The translations under genes were made by a program, and so were the position numbers. This document shows positions 41,758 through 53,648 of a stretch of 64,000 nt of DNA, piece after piece. The first letter of the stretch is position 1. Every line of letters starts with the position of its first letter. Origin of the DNA: Streptomyces fuscichromogenes (GTDB taxonomy: Bacteria > Actinomycetota > Actinomycetes > Streptomycetales > Streptomycetaceae); contig NZ_BMML01000003.1 in NCBI RefSeq assembly GCF_014645815.1, positions 248,001 to 312,000 on the forward strand, read 5' to 3'. The notes under the pieces are model-generated. The model had not been told where the DNA came from. It searched no databases and was given only the letters and a program-made list of their open reading frames with translations.

Positions 41758-41949
41758 ATGAAGGCAGCGGTCGTACGAGCCTTCGGCGAGCCCCTGGTCA
41801 TCGAGGACCGCCCCGACCCCGAGCCCGGCCCCGGCCAGGTCCGCCTCCGTGTCGAGGCCTCCGGGCTCCGCCACACCGACAGCCACGCCGCGCACGGCGA
41901 CTGGCCCGTCAGGCCGAACCCGCCGTTCGTCCCCGGTGGGGAAGCGTGA
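41758..41949 (+). pseudogene. Truncated zinc alcohol dehydrogenase (N-terminal 63 codons)
   Basis: With a good ribosome-binding site (GAAGGAG), the frame reads MKAAVVRAFGEPLVIEDRPD and VRLRVEASGLRHTDSHAAHG, an AdhP-type N-terminus, and then stops after FVPGGEA. The zinc-ligand Cys in the usual SGLCHTD is Arg (R38), and the His of the usual PGHE motif is Gly. About 280 codons are missing, and the next Usp gene starts at once (GTGA overlap). It is still translatable but cannot be an enzyme; its remaining role may be translational coupling. Confidence 0.8.
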
Positions 41950-42827
41950 GTGCGATGGTCCTGCCGATCGTCGTCGGTGTCGACGGCTCCGAGCCCGGTC
42001 TGCGGGCCGTCGACTGGGCGGCTGACGAAGCCGTGCTGCGCGGGGCACCGCTCCGGTTGGTGTACGCCTCGCTGTGGGAGCGGTACGAGGGCACCCACCT
42101 CGCCCAGGATCCGCACAGGCCGTCCGAGGAGATCATGGCCGAGGACATCGTCGAGACCGCGGCGCGGCGCGCCCGGACCCGGCGGCCCGGGGCGGCGGTC
42201 TCCACGGAGGTGCTGGCCGAGGAAGCGGAGTACGCGCTGGTCCACGAGAGCCGGGACGCCGCCTTGCTGGTGACGGGCACCCGGGGCCGCAGCGGCCTCG
42301 CCGAGGCGCTGCTCGGCTCCGTGAGCCTGACTCTCGCCGGGCACGCGCACTGCCCGCTGGTCGTCGTGCGCGGCAACCACGACAACCAGGCCGCGGCGCC
42401 GGTCCACGGCAGGATCGTCCTGGGTGTCGGTGAGGACGGCAAGGAGTCCGCGGCCGTGCGCTTCGCCTACGAGGAGGCGCGGCGGCGCGGGGTGCCCCTG
42501 GACGCCGTACGGGCCTGGCGCACGCCCGCGCGCGAGACCACCGATCACCCCCTGATGTCCGCGGAACCCGCCCGGCTGCACGAGCAGCAGGCGGTGGAGG
42601 CCCTGGACACGGCGCTGGAGAACGTCCCCGGCGACATCGAAGCGCACCGGCACACGGTGGAGGGCCATGCCCGGTCCGTGCTCGTGGCGGCCTCGCACGA
42701 CGCCGACCTCCTGGTCGTCGGAGCCCGGCGCCGCCCACGGACCTTCGGGCTCCAGCTGGGCCGGGTCGCCCACGGCGTGCTGCACCACTCCGCCTGCCCC
42801 GTCGTCATCGTGCCCGAGCCGACATGA
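41946..42827 (+). CDS. Universal stress protein, two Usp domains
   Basis: The GTG at 41946 overlaps the stop of the truncated dehydrogenase and has GGGGAAG upstream; the product is 293 residues. Domain 1 has IVVGVDGSEPGLRAVDWAAD and the loop GTRGRSGLAEALLGSVSLTL. Domain 2 has IVLGVGEDGKESAAVRFA and GARRRPRTFGLQLGRVAHGV. The two loops bind ATP in the family. It probably forms one operon with the Usp gene at 40826 under the tandem DevR-like boxes. Confidence 0.9.
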   Translation: MSAMVLPIVVGVDGSEPGLRAVDWAADEAVLRGAPLRLVYASLWERYEGTHLAQDPHRPSEEIMAEDIVETAARRARTRRPGAAVSTEVLAEEAEYALVHESRDAALLVTGTRGRSGLAEALLGSVSLTLAGHAHCPLVVVRGNHDNQAAAPVHGRIVLGVGEDGKESAAVRFAYEEARRRGVPLDAVRAWRTPARETTDHPLMSAEPARLHEQQAVEALDTALENVPGDIEAHRHTVEGHARSVLVAASHDADLLVVGARRRPRTFGLQLGRVAHGVLHHSACPVVIVPEPT

Positions 42828-42996
42828 CCGCCCTGCCCAGGACGCCGAGGCCGCCGCCGTCAACGACATCACCTCGCCCGCGACGCTCGCCCAACCGGCT
42901 CTTCGGCGGTGGCCCCTCACCACGACCAACAGCCCGGCGTTCGCGGCCCCTTGACTCGAAGGTGCCCCTTCCCCCCGGCCCCGGGGGACGGCAGGG

Positions 42997-43010
42997 GGGC
43001 CGTTCAGCCC
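42997..43010. promoter_or_regulatory. Single DevR/OsdR-like box
   Basis: GGGCCGTTCAGCCC resembles the boxes at 40729-40762 and shares GGGCCGTTCAG with the repeat at 39917. It lies about 315 bp upstream of the alcohol dehydrogenase gene, rather far for a simple activator site, unless the transcript begins well upstream. Confidence 0.35.
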
Positions 43011-43249
43011 ATCGCGCCACGGAGAGGACGTCGACGGCCGGGGTCAGGGCGAGCGACTCGGACAGGTGAGGCGAGGGCGCGTGCAGTGCGGGGGAGCGCC
43101 GGCCGCTGGGTCTTCTCGGACGTGGCGAGAACAAAGCGGCTGAAGTGGCCCGACCGGCCCAAGCCGGCCTCCCGCGTATGGACCAGGCTGGAGGTGCGGG
43201 GCAAACCCGGTACCTGGAAAGCGGCAGGCCGCGTACCGACAGCCGCGAC

Positions 43250-43281
43250 CTCGTCACTTCGTCACCTTGTCGCCTCGTCAC
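43250..43281. repeat. 8-bp tandem repeat CTCGTCAC, four copies
   Basis: Four adjacent units read CTCGTCAC, TTCGTCAC, CTTGTCGC and CTCGTCAC. The array ends 43 bp before the alcohol dehydrogenase start, in its promoter or leader region. Confidence 0.55.
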
Positions 43282-43324
43282 CGGGTCCCGGTTCCGCAGC
43301 CGACCGAGTGGGATGAGGAGCGTC

Positions 43325-44395
43325 ATGAAGGGATTCGTGTTCCACGGCCCCGGGCAGTCCGCCTGGGAAGAGGTCCCCGATCCGGCCGTCAAGGAGCCCA
43401 CCGACGCGATCGTGCGCGTCGAGGCCGTCACCGTCTGCGGCACGGACCTGCACATACTCAAGGGAGACGTGCCCGAGGTGCGGCCCGGCACGGTCCTCGG
43501 CCACGAGGCCGTCGGCGAGATCGTCGAGGTCGGCGGTGACGTCCGGACCGTACGCCCCGGCGACCGTGTGCTGGTCTCCTGCATCAGCTCCTGCGGGCGC
43601 TGCTCGTACTGCCGGGAGCGGATGTACGGCCAGTGCCGCGGCGGCGGAGGCTGGATCCTCGGCCACCTCGTCGACGGCACCCAGGCCGAGTACGTCCGCG
43701 TCCCCTTCGCGGACCTGTCGGTCCACGCCCTGCCCGCCACCCTCGACAGCAAGGATGCCGTGCTGTTCGCGGACATCTTCCCGACCTCCTACGAGGTGGG
43801 CGTCCTCAACGGGCACGTCCGTCCCGGCGACACCGTCGCGGTCGTCGGTGCCGGGCCCATCGGACTCGCGGCGATCGCCACGGCGCGGCTGTTCTCGCCG
43901 GAGCGCATCATCGCGGTGGAGCCGGCTCCGGCTCGGCTGGAGGCCGCCCACCGGTTCGGTGCCGACGCGGTGGCCGATGTCCACGAGGCGCCGCGGCAGC
44001 TGGTGGCCGACCTGACCGACGGCCTGGGCGCCGACGTCGTCATCGAGGCGGTGGGCGTGCCGGAGAGCTTCGAGCTGTGCACCCGCATGGTCCGGCCCGG
44101 CGGGCACGTCGCCAACATCGGCGTGCACGGCAGGCCGGCGACCCTGCACCTGGAAGACCTGTGGAGCAGGAACGTCACCATCACCACCGGCCTGGTGGAC
44201 ACCCACTCCACCCCCGCCCTGCTGCGGATGGCCGCCGCCGGCCGGTTCCCCACCGCACAGCTGGTCACCCACACCTTCCCGCTGCGCCGCATGGAGGAGG
44301 CGTACGACGTCTTCGCCCACGCCGCCACCACCGGCGCCCTCAAGGTCGTACTCGGGGACGGACAGCACGAGACCGTCGCCCTGCGCACGGCCTGA
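43325..44395 (+). CDS. Zinc-dependent alcohol dehydrogenase
   Basis: The 356-residue protein keeps the catalytic zinc ligands Cys in VTVCGTDLH (C38) and His in LGHEAVGE (H60). It has a structural-zinc lobe CISSCGRCSYCRERMYGQC and the NAD-binding GAGPIGLAAIATA. The GGGWILGHLVDGTQAEYVRVPFAD stretch is typical of the zinc-dependent alcohol dehydrogenase group found beside universal stress proteins. GAGGAG precedes the ATG. In the dormancy-type context it may recycle NADH by reducing aldehydes, which is inference. Confidence 0.92.
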   Translation: MKGFVFHGPGQSAWEEVPDPAVKEPTDAIVRVEAVTVCGTDLHILKGDVPEVRPGTVLGHEAVGEIVEVGGDVRTVRPGDRVLVSCISSCGRCSYCRERMYGQCRGGGGWILGHLVDGTQAEYVRVPFADLSVHALPATLDSKDAVLFADIFPTSYEVGVLNGHVRPGDTVAVVGAGPIGLAAIATARLFSPERIIAVEPAPARLEAAHRFGADAVADVHEAPRQLVADLTDGLGADVVIEAVGVPESFELCTRMVRPGGHVANIGVHGRPATLHLEDLWSRNVTITTGLVDTHSTPALLRMAAAGRFPTAQLVTHTFPLRRMEEAYDVFAHAATTGALKVVLGDGQHETVALRTA

Positions 44396-44489
44396 GGGGG
44401 TCGGCCATCCGTGGAGGTGGCGGCGCAGGTGGTCGCGCCAGGTGTGCTCGAAGGTTTTGGCGGGGGCCGAATGCGGCGCGGGGAGCGGG

Positions 44490-45209
44490 CTAGGCGAGGA
44501 CGGCGCCTCCGTCGACGCTGAGCACGGTTCCGGTGACGAAGCGGTTCTCCATCAGGTACAGGTGCGCCGCGGCGATCTGGTCCGCCTCGCCGATCGACTT
44601 GGTGAGCGTCCGATCGGCGAGGGCCGCGAACAGCGCGGCACGCTGGGGCTCCGGCACCGGGTCCCACAGCGGCGTCCGTATCGCTCCCGCCCGGACCGCG
44701 TTGACGCGGACAGGCGCGAGCTCGGCGGCCAGCCCCCGCGTCAGTCCCTCGGTGGCGGCGGCGCCGGCGGCCGCGAGCGCGGTGCCGGGTGCGGGGCGAA
44801 CAGCGACCGTCCCGGACGTGAGCACGATCGAGCCTCCCGGCCGGATGAGAGGTGCCGCGCGCTTGACCGTGGCGACCGTTCCCCAGAAGCGGACCTCGAA
44901 CAGGTCCCGCGCGGCGTCCAGCGCCAGGTCCACCAGCGGCTGTGGACGCACCGCATCACCGGCCGTGTACACCACGTGGTCGAGCTCCTCGACGCGGTCG
45001 AACAGGGCGGCGATGTCAGCCTCGTTGCGGGTGTTGACGACGGCTCCGTCGCAGGTGTCCGGCAACTGCGCGAGCGCGGCATCGAGGCGCCCCCGGTCGC
45101 TGGACGCGATCGTGACCGCCGCCCCGGCCGCCGCCGCGGCGTGTGCCGTGGCCAGTCCCATGCCTGAACTGCCGCCGATGACGACGATGCGTCGGCCTGA
45201 AAACGTCAT
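44490..45209 (-). CDS. Short-chain dehydrogenase/reductase-fold protein without the YxxxK pair
   Basis: The 239-residue protein has the SDR cofactor site IGGSSGMGLATAHAAA and the active-site Ser in IVLTSGTVAVRP. At the expected Tyr-x-x-x-Lys position the sequence is PGTALAAAGAAATEGL, with neither residue. The later LAPVRVNAVRAGAI and GTVLSVDGGAVL are normal. Several actinobacterial SDR-like proteins show this replacement, so it may be a divergent subfamily rather than a mutation. AGGAG precedes the ATG. It is divergent from a TetR gene with twin operators between. Confidence 0.88.
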   Translation of the reverse strand: MTFSGRRIVVIGGSSGMGLATAHAAAAAGAAVTIASSDRGRLDAALAQLPDTCDGAVVNTRNEADIAALFDRVEELDHVVYTAGDAVRPQPLVDLALDAARDLFEVRFWGTVATVKRAAPLIRPGGSIVLTSGTVAVRPAPGTALAAAGAAATEGLTRGLAAELAPVRVNAVRAGAIRTPLWDPVPEPQRAALFAALADRTLTKSIGEADQIAAAHLYLMENRFVTGTVLSVDGGAVLA

Positions 45210-45233
45210 GGTGCCACTCCTTGGTCTCGAACA

Positions 45234-45289
45234 GTGATGACTCACTGGGTCATCACCGTAGCACCCATGATGGCTCACTGAGTCATCAC
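45234..45289. promoter_or_regulatory. Twin TetR operators in the SDR/TetR promoter
   Basis: Site 1 has GTGATGAC (45234-45241) and GTCATCAC (45249-45256) around TCACTGG. Site 2 has ATGATGGC (45267-45274) and GTCATCAC (45282-45289) around TCACTGA. Centres are 33 bp apart, about three helical turns. They lie between the divergent SDR and TetR genes. Confidence 0.75.
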
Positions 45290-45304
45290 TGGTATGGTGG
45301 AGAC

Positions 45305-45895
45305 ATGCCTCGATGGGATCCACGTGCCGAAGACCGACTCCGCGAGGCGGCGCTGGAGCTGTTCCTTGAGTACGGGTACGAGAACGTCACGGTCGCGGAG
45401 ATCACCGAGCGGGCCGGACTGACCCGGCGCTCGTTCTCCCGCTACTTCACGGACAAGCGGGACGTGCTGTTCGCCGAATCCGAACAACTGCCGGTCGCCC
45501 TCGCCGGTTCCGTCCGGCGCGCTGACGCCGCCCTCTCGCCCTTCGAGGCACTCCTGGCCGCTCTCCTGGACATCGCCGGCGCGCTGGCCGACCAGGCCCC
45601 GCTCGCCGCGCAACGGCGCGCGGTCGTGCGGGCCAGCCCGGAGCTGCAGGAACGGGGGCGGACCAAGTTCGCCGACGTGACCGCCGCGGTGGCGGGCGCG
45701 TTGCGGGACCGAGGCACCGCGGAATCGCAGGCGACGCTGCTCGCGGAGGTCGGTGTCGCCATCTTCCGCACGGCGTTCGACCGCTGGACCGACCAGCCGG
45801 ACGGCGTCGGCCTGCCGGTCCGCATCCGGGAGGCGGCCGCCGAACTCGCCGCCGGTCTGGGCGCGGTGGACTTCGATGCGCTGCCCCGGCCGTGA
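45305..45895 (+). CDS. TetR-family regulator
   Basis: The 196-residue protein starts MPRWDPRAEDRLREAALELF and has the helix-turn-helix YENVTVAEITERAGLTRRSFSRYFTDKRDVLF in outline. The C-terminal domain is Ala-rich and typical of the family. GTGGAGAC lies just before the ATG. It faces the SDR gene across two near-identical palindromes, so it probably represses both. Confidence 0.88.
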   Translation: MPRWDPRAEDRLREAALELFLEYGYENVTVAEITERAGLTRRSFSRYFTDKRDVLFAESEQLPVALAGSVRRADAALSPFEALLAALLDIAGALADQAPLAAQRRAVVRASPELQERGRTKFADVTAAVAGALRDRGTAESQATLLAEVGVAIFRTAFDRWTDQPDGVGLPVRIREAAAELAAGLGAVDFDALPRP

Positions 45896-46369
45896 CGCGC
45901 TGACCGCGCATCGACCGAGGACGACTGCGGATGCCGGACCACGGCCGGGCAGCCGTGGCCATGCAATCCCGCGCCGGTCCTGGCCTCCGCCGCGTCGCCA
46001 GTCCACGGGTCCGCCGGCCTGGTGGTCGGCGCGGTGCGGCCCCCCGGCCTGCCGCACACAGTCGAAGCCCGCTGCTCGCCGTACGCGGGGACCGGCCGCA
46101 TGACGACGACCTAGCGCGCCACCCCTGACCTGCGGCTCAGCAATGTTCCGCTCGACAGGGCCGCTCGGCCCGTCACGAGTCGGCTCTCGGGGCCGCCGGG
46201 AAGCGTCGTCCGGGGGCACTTCACCGCGTGTGGAGCGGGCGCATGGGGTATGAGCGGCCTGGAAGCCGTGCGCCGGGCCGCGCCCCCTCGGCCGCACGGA
46301 CGATGCGATCGAGGGGCCGAGGGACCGGGGAGCCGAGGAGCCGGGCGATCGGGGCCGGGGGTAACGGGG
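45896..46369. other. 474-bp gap without a recognisable gene
   Basis: Frames on both strands are long because of GC content, but none has a ribosome-binding site plus a family motif. I see no clear hairpin or repeat. Confidence 0.4.
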
Positions 46370-47908
46370 ATGACGGATACGACGGACGTGGAGCGGGGAG
46401 CGGACGGGGAGGCCGGGGGGCGGATCGCACCGCTGGACCGGCGGGTGTTCGCCGTCGCGGGGGTGGTCCTTGCCGTCCTGATGGTGCTGTCCTCGCGCTA
46501 CGGCTTCCACATCGACGAGCTGTACTTCCTCGACTGCGCTCGGCATCTCCAGGCGGGCTATGTGGACCAGCCGGCGCTGGCGCCGCTGCTGGCCCGGGTC
46601 TCCCTGTCGTTGTTCGGGGTCTCGGAGGCGGGCCTGCGGCTGTGGCCCGCGCTGGCCGCCGCAGGCACGGTGGTCGTAGGCGGGATGACCGCACGGGAGC
46701 TCGGCGGCGCGCGGCGGACCCACCTGCTCGCGGCGATCGCTACCGCCACCATGCCCGTGCTCCTGGGCGGCGCGCACGTCGCCAACACCACCTCCTACGA
46801 AATGCTGGCGTGGGCGGCGATCGCGCTCGTGGTCGTACGGATCGGCCGCACCGGCGACACGCGGTGGTGGCCGGCTGTGGGAGCGCTGGTCGGCGTGGGC
46901 GCGGAATTCAACCACCTCGCGGCGATCTTCGGGGTCGTCCTGCTGGCCGCCACGCTGCTCGGCCCGGCCCGCCGGACCACGGCCGACCGCCGGCTGCTCG
47001 CGGGCGTCGCGACAGCCGTGCTGCTCGTGCTGCCCGACCTGTGGTGGCAGGCGCGACACGGCTGGGCCATGGTCGCGATGACGCGGGCGCTGAACGGGGA
47101 GAACGGAGGCCCGGGGAACATCCCCACCTGGATCGTGGGGCAGCTCGGCATGTCCTGCCTGGCGATGACCCTGCTGTGGGTGGCGGGCCTACGGTTCCTG
47201 TGGCGGTCCGGCCGGCCGCTGTGGCGGTGCCTGGTGACCGCGTACGCCGTGCTGTTCGTGCTGTTCGCCGTGACGACCGGAGCGCAGGTGTACTACCTGG
47301 GCGGCCTGTACGTGGGCCTGCTGGCGGCCGGGGCCGTGGGACTCGACGGGTGGCTGCACTCCCGCCCGAACCGGCTGCGCGGCCTGATGGTCGCAACCGC
47401 CGCCTCGGCCGCCCTGCTTGCCGTGATCGTACTGCCGGTACTGCCCGCGTCCGACGTGGCCTGGACGTACGGCATCAGCACCAACTCCGGGGAATCTCTG
47501 GGCTGGCCCCAACTGGTGGGCACCGTACGGCAGGTGTGGACCGGGCTCCCGGCCGGGCAGCGCGCGAACGCGCTGATCTTCACGGCGGACTACGGCGAGG
47601 CCGGCGCCATCAACGAACTCGGGCGGGGCACGGGATTGCCCACTGCGGTGAGCGCCCAGAACACCGACTGGTGGTGGGGGCCCGGCGATCCTGACGCCAC
47701 GACCGTGGTGGCCGTCGCCCCCGGTACCGACCACGCCGCAGAGTACGGCGCCTATCTGCGCCGGTACTTCGGACATGTCCGCGTGGCCGCCACCCTCTCC
47801 AACCCCGACGGCGTGCACAACGTCGAATGGGGCGGCCACGTCTACGTCTGTACGGGCCCCCGGCGCCCGTGGGGCGAGACCTGGCCCGAACTGCGCACCT
47901 ACTCGTGA
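46370..47908 (+). CDS. GT39/ArnT-like polyprenyl-sugar glycosyltransferase membrane protein
   Basis: The 512-residue protein has a first helix (residues about 28-42), then YGFHIDELYFLDCARHLQAGYVDQPALAP, the acidic first extracytoplasmic loop of PMT/ArnT-type transferases. About ten further helices follow, and a C-terminal soluble domain (about 360-512) contains YGEAGAINELGRG and NTDWWWGPGDPD. Such enzymes use polyprenyl-phosphate sugars outside the membrane. The ATG at 46370 gives a sensible N-terminus; the frame is open upstream to 46250. Acceptor unknown. Confidence 0.83.
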   Translation: MTDTTDVERGADGEAGGRIAPLDRRVFAVAGVVLAVLMVLSSRYGFHIDELYFLDCARHLQAGYVDQPALAPLLARVSLSLFGVSEAGLRLWPALAAAGTVVVGGMTARELGGARRTHLLAAIATATMPVLLGGAHVANTTSYEMLAWAAIALVVVRIGRTGDTRWWPAVGALVGVGAEFNHLAAIFGVVLLAATLLGPARRTTADRRLLAGVATAVLLVLPDLWWQARHGWAMVAMTRALNGENGGPGNIPTWIVGQLGMSCLAMTLLWVAGLRFLWRSGRPLWRCLVTAYAVLFVLFAVTTGAQVYYLGGLYVGLLAAGAVGLDGWLHSRPNRLRGLMVATAASAALLAVIVLPVLPASDVAWTYGISTNSGESLGWPQLVGTVRQVWTGLPAGQRANALIFTADYGEAGAINELGRGTGLPTAVSAQNTDWWWGPGDPDATTVVAVAPGTDHAAEYGAYLRRYFGHVRVAATLSNPDGVHNVEWGGHVYVCTGPRRPWGETWPELRTYS

Positions 47909-48002
47909 CCCCCGCGCCCCAACGGCAGGAGCCCGACGTCGGCCGTCCTGGCCCGGTTCAGGCGCGTCCGAGGCGCGAAACGGGCGCAGGGGCATCGGCG
48001 GT

Positions 48003-48029
48003 CCGGCCGGACGCCGGGCATCCGGCCGG
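48003..48029. terminator. Bidirectional hairpin terminator
   Basis: CCGGCCGGA (48003-48011) and TCCGGCCGG (48021-48029) form a perfect 9-bp stem with a nine-base loop, in the 130-bp gap between the convergent GT39-like and alpha/beta-hydrolase genes. Confidence 0.55.
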
Positions 48030-48038
48030 GTGGGAGCC

Positions 48039-51346
<3,308 letters not shown>

Positions 51347-51529
51347 CGCCCCGGCCCCGGTGACCACCCGCGCCGGATCGAGGCCCCTTCGAGCAGCGGA
51401 CCGGGATGAGCACCAACGCGCTCCTCTCCTCCCCGGCCGCGCTGTCCATGGTGGCGGACCCGCTCGGATCGGTCACCGCGAGGCGGACCGTCGGCTCTGC
51501 GCGGGGCGTTGTCAGTGGTGGCAGGCAGG

Positions 51530-53629
51530 ATGGCGGACATGACGACACCTGTGGTGCAGATTGTGGATGCCGCCGCCTATGCGCAGGCGGTCGAGGACGC
51601 GGTGACGGCCGCGGCCGCCTACTACGCGGGCGGTACCTCGTCCCTGGACGACGACGCGTACGACAGGCTCGTACGAGGTATCGCCGCGTGGGAGGCCGAT
51701 CACCCGGACCAGGTGCTGTCCGGTTCTCCCACCGGGAAGGTCGCCGGTGGTGCGGCCGAGGGCGATGTGCCGCACACGGTGGCGATGCTCAGCCTGGACA
51801 ACGTGTTCTCGCCGGAACAGTTCGCCGCCTGGGCGGCCTCGCTGGCCCGCCGGCTCGGTCACGACGTGGAACGCTTCAGCGCCGAGCCGAAGTTCGACGG
51901 ACTGGCCGTCGCCGCCCGTTACACCCAGGGTCGGCTGACCCGGCTGATCACCCGGGGCGACGGAATCGCCGGGGAGGACGTCTCGCACGCGATCGGCACC
52001 GTACAGGGTCTCCCGGACGAACTGGCCGAGCCGGTCACGGTGGAGGTGCGTGGCGAAGTGCTGATGACCACCGTTCAGTTCGAGCATGCCAACGAGGTGC
52101 GCACCGCGCACGGCGGGCAGCCGTTCGCCAACCCGCGCAACGCCGCGGCGGGCACGCTGCGTGCCAAGGACCGCGCCTACACGGTGGCGATGACGTTCTT
52201 CGGCTACGGCCTGCTGCCGCTGCCGGACACCGACGATGTCCTGGCCGAACGGCTTTCCGCCCTCGCGCACAGTGAGCTGATGACGCTGACCGCCGGGCTC
52301 GGTGTGAACACGACCGCCGCCACCCTGGTGCCCGGCGTCACCGCCGCCACCACCGATGAGGTGCTCACCCGGGTGAAGGAGATCGCCGCGCTCCGTGCCG
52401 ACCTGCCGTTCGGGATCGACGGCATCGTCATCAAGGCCGATCTTGCCGCCGATCAGCAGGCCGCCGGATCCGGGTCGCGGGCCCCGCGCTGGGCGATCGC
52501 CTACAAGCTGCCCGCCGTGGAGAAGATCACCCGGCTGCTGGAGGTGGAGTGGAATGTCGGCCGCACGGGCATCATCGCCCCACGCGGGGTCCTGGAACCG
52601 GTCGAGATAGACGGCTCCACCATCACCTACGCCACCCTGCACAACCCGGCCGACATCACCCGCCGCGACCTGCGGCTGGGCGACCACGTCATGGTCCACC
52701 GCGCCGGCGATGTCATCCCGCGCATCGAGGCGCCCGTCGCCCACCTGCGCACCGGCGCCGAACAGCCGATCCTGTTCCCGCAGGTGTGCCCGCGGTGCGG
52801 GTCCGGCATCGACACCAGCCAGGAACGCTGGCGCTGCGAGCAGGGCCGCAACTGCCACCTGGTCGCCTCCCTCTCCTACGCCGCCGGCCGCGACCAGCTC
52901 GACATCGAAGGCCTCGGCGCCACCCGTGTCGTCCAACTCGTCGAGGCCGGACTGGTCACCGATCTCGCCGGCCTGTTCGCCCTCACCCGCGACCAGCTCC
53001 TCGCCCTGGAGCGGATGGGCGACACCAGTACCGACAACCTTCTCGCCGCCTTGGCCAAGGCCAGGACGCAGCCCTTGTCCCGGGTGCTGTGCGCGCTCGG
53101 CGTCCGCGGCACGGGCCGGTCCATGTCCCGGCGGATCGCCCGGCACTTCGCGACGATGGACCACATCCGAGCCGCGGACGCCGAGGCTCTCCAGCAGGTC
53201 GAGGGCATCGGCCCCGAGAAGGCGCCGTCCATCGTCGCCGAACTCGCCGAACTCGCCCCGCTGATCGACGGACTCGCCGCGGCCGGGGTGAACATGACCG
53301 AGCCCGGCGCCACGTTCACGCCGGCCGCCGCGGAGCCCGGCACCGAGGGCACGGACGCGGCCTCGACCCCGGCAGCCGGTCCGCTCGCCGGGATGACCGT
53401 CGTGGTCACCGGCGCGATGACCGGGCCTCTGGAACAGCTCAGCCGCAACCAGATGAACGAACTCATCGAGCGGGCCGGCGGCCGTTCCTCGTCCAGCGTG
53501 TCCAGGAAGACCACCCTGGTGGTCGCGGGTGACAACGCCGGGTCCAAGCGAGCCAAGGCCGAGGACCTCGGTGTCCGTCTCGCCACACCCGACGAGTTCG
53601 CCTCCCTCGTCGCCGACCACCTCGTCTGA
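51530..53629 (+). CDS. ligA: NAD-dependent DNA ligase
   Basis: The 699-residue protein has the full LigA plan. An Ia-like N-terminal part is followed by the adenylation motif EPKFDG with Lys121, then [36 protein letters not shown] and [12 protein letters not shown] motifs. Then come an OB domain, a four-Cys zinc finger (CPRCGSGID ... [10 protein letters not shown]), HhH repeats and a C-terminal BRCT domain from about residue 620. It seals nicks using NAD. ATGs at 51530 and 51539 are both possible starts. It may be a paralogue of a chromosomal housekeeping ligase, given the accessory context, but the window cannot show that. Confidence 0.93.
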   Translation: MADMTTPVVQIVDAAAYAQAVEDAVTAAAAYYAGGTSSLDDDAYDRLVRGIAAWEADHPDQVLSGSPTGKVAGGAAEGDVPHTVAMLSLDNVFSPEQFAAWAASLARRLGHDVERFSAEPKFDGLAVAARYTQGRLTRLITRGDGIAGEDVSHAIGTVQGLPDELAEPVTVEVRGEVLMTTVQFEHANEVRTAHGGQPFANPRNAAAGTLRAKDRAYTVAMTFFGYGLLPLPDTDDVLAERLSALAHSELMTLTAGLGVNTTAATLVPGVTAATTDEVLTRVKEIAALRADLPFGIDGIVIKADLAADQQAAGSGSRAPRWAIAYKLPAVEKITRLLEVEWNVGRTGIIAPRGVLEPVEIDGSTITYATLHNPADITRRDLRLGDHVMVHRAGDVIPRIEAPVAHLRTGAEQPILFPQVCPRCGSGIDTSQERWRCEQGRNCHLVASLSYAAGRDQLDIEGLGATRVVQLVEAGLVTDLAGLFALTRDQLLALERMGDTSTDNLLAALAKARTQPLSRVLCALGVRGTGRSMSRRIARHFATMDHIRAADAEALQQVEGIGPEKAPSIVAELAELAPLIDGLAAAGVNMTEPGATFTPAAAEPGTEGTDAASTPAAGPLAGMTVVVTGAMTGPLEQLSRNQMNELIERAGGRSSSSVSRKTTLVVAGDNAGSKRAKAEDLGVRLATPDEFASLVADHLV

Positions 53630-53648
53630 CACCGCCGCAAGGAGAGTC

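Larger units (their letters stand above)
42828..43324. other. 497-bp gap with regulatory-looking repeats
   Basis: No gene is convincing here. One frame spanning roughly 42909-43316 reads through with a basic, Arg/Trp-containing product but has no known motif. The gap holds a DevR-like 14-mer and an 8-bp tandem repeat, listed separately. Confidence 0.4.

Noticed and set aside
43250..43281. Tandem repeats as a CRISPR array
   Set aside because: Units are 8 bp and adjacent, with no spacers; no cas genes are present anywhere in the window.
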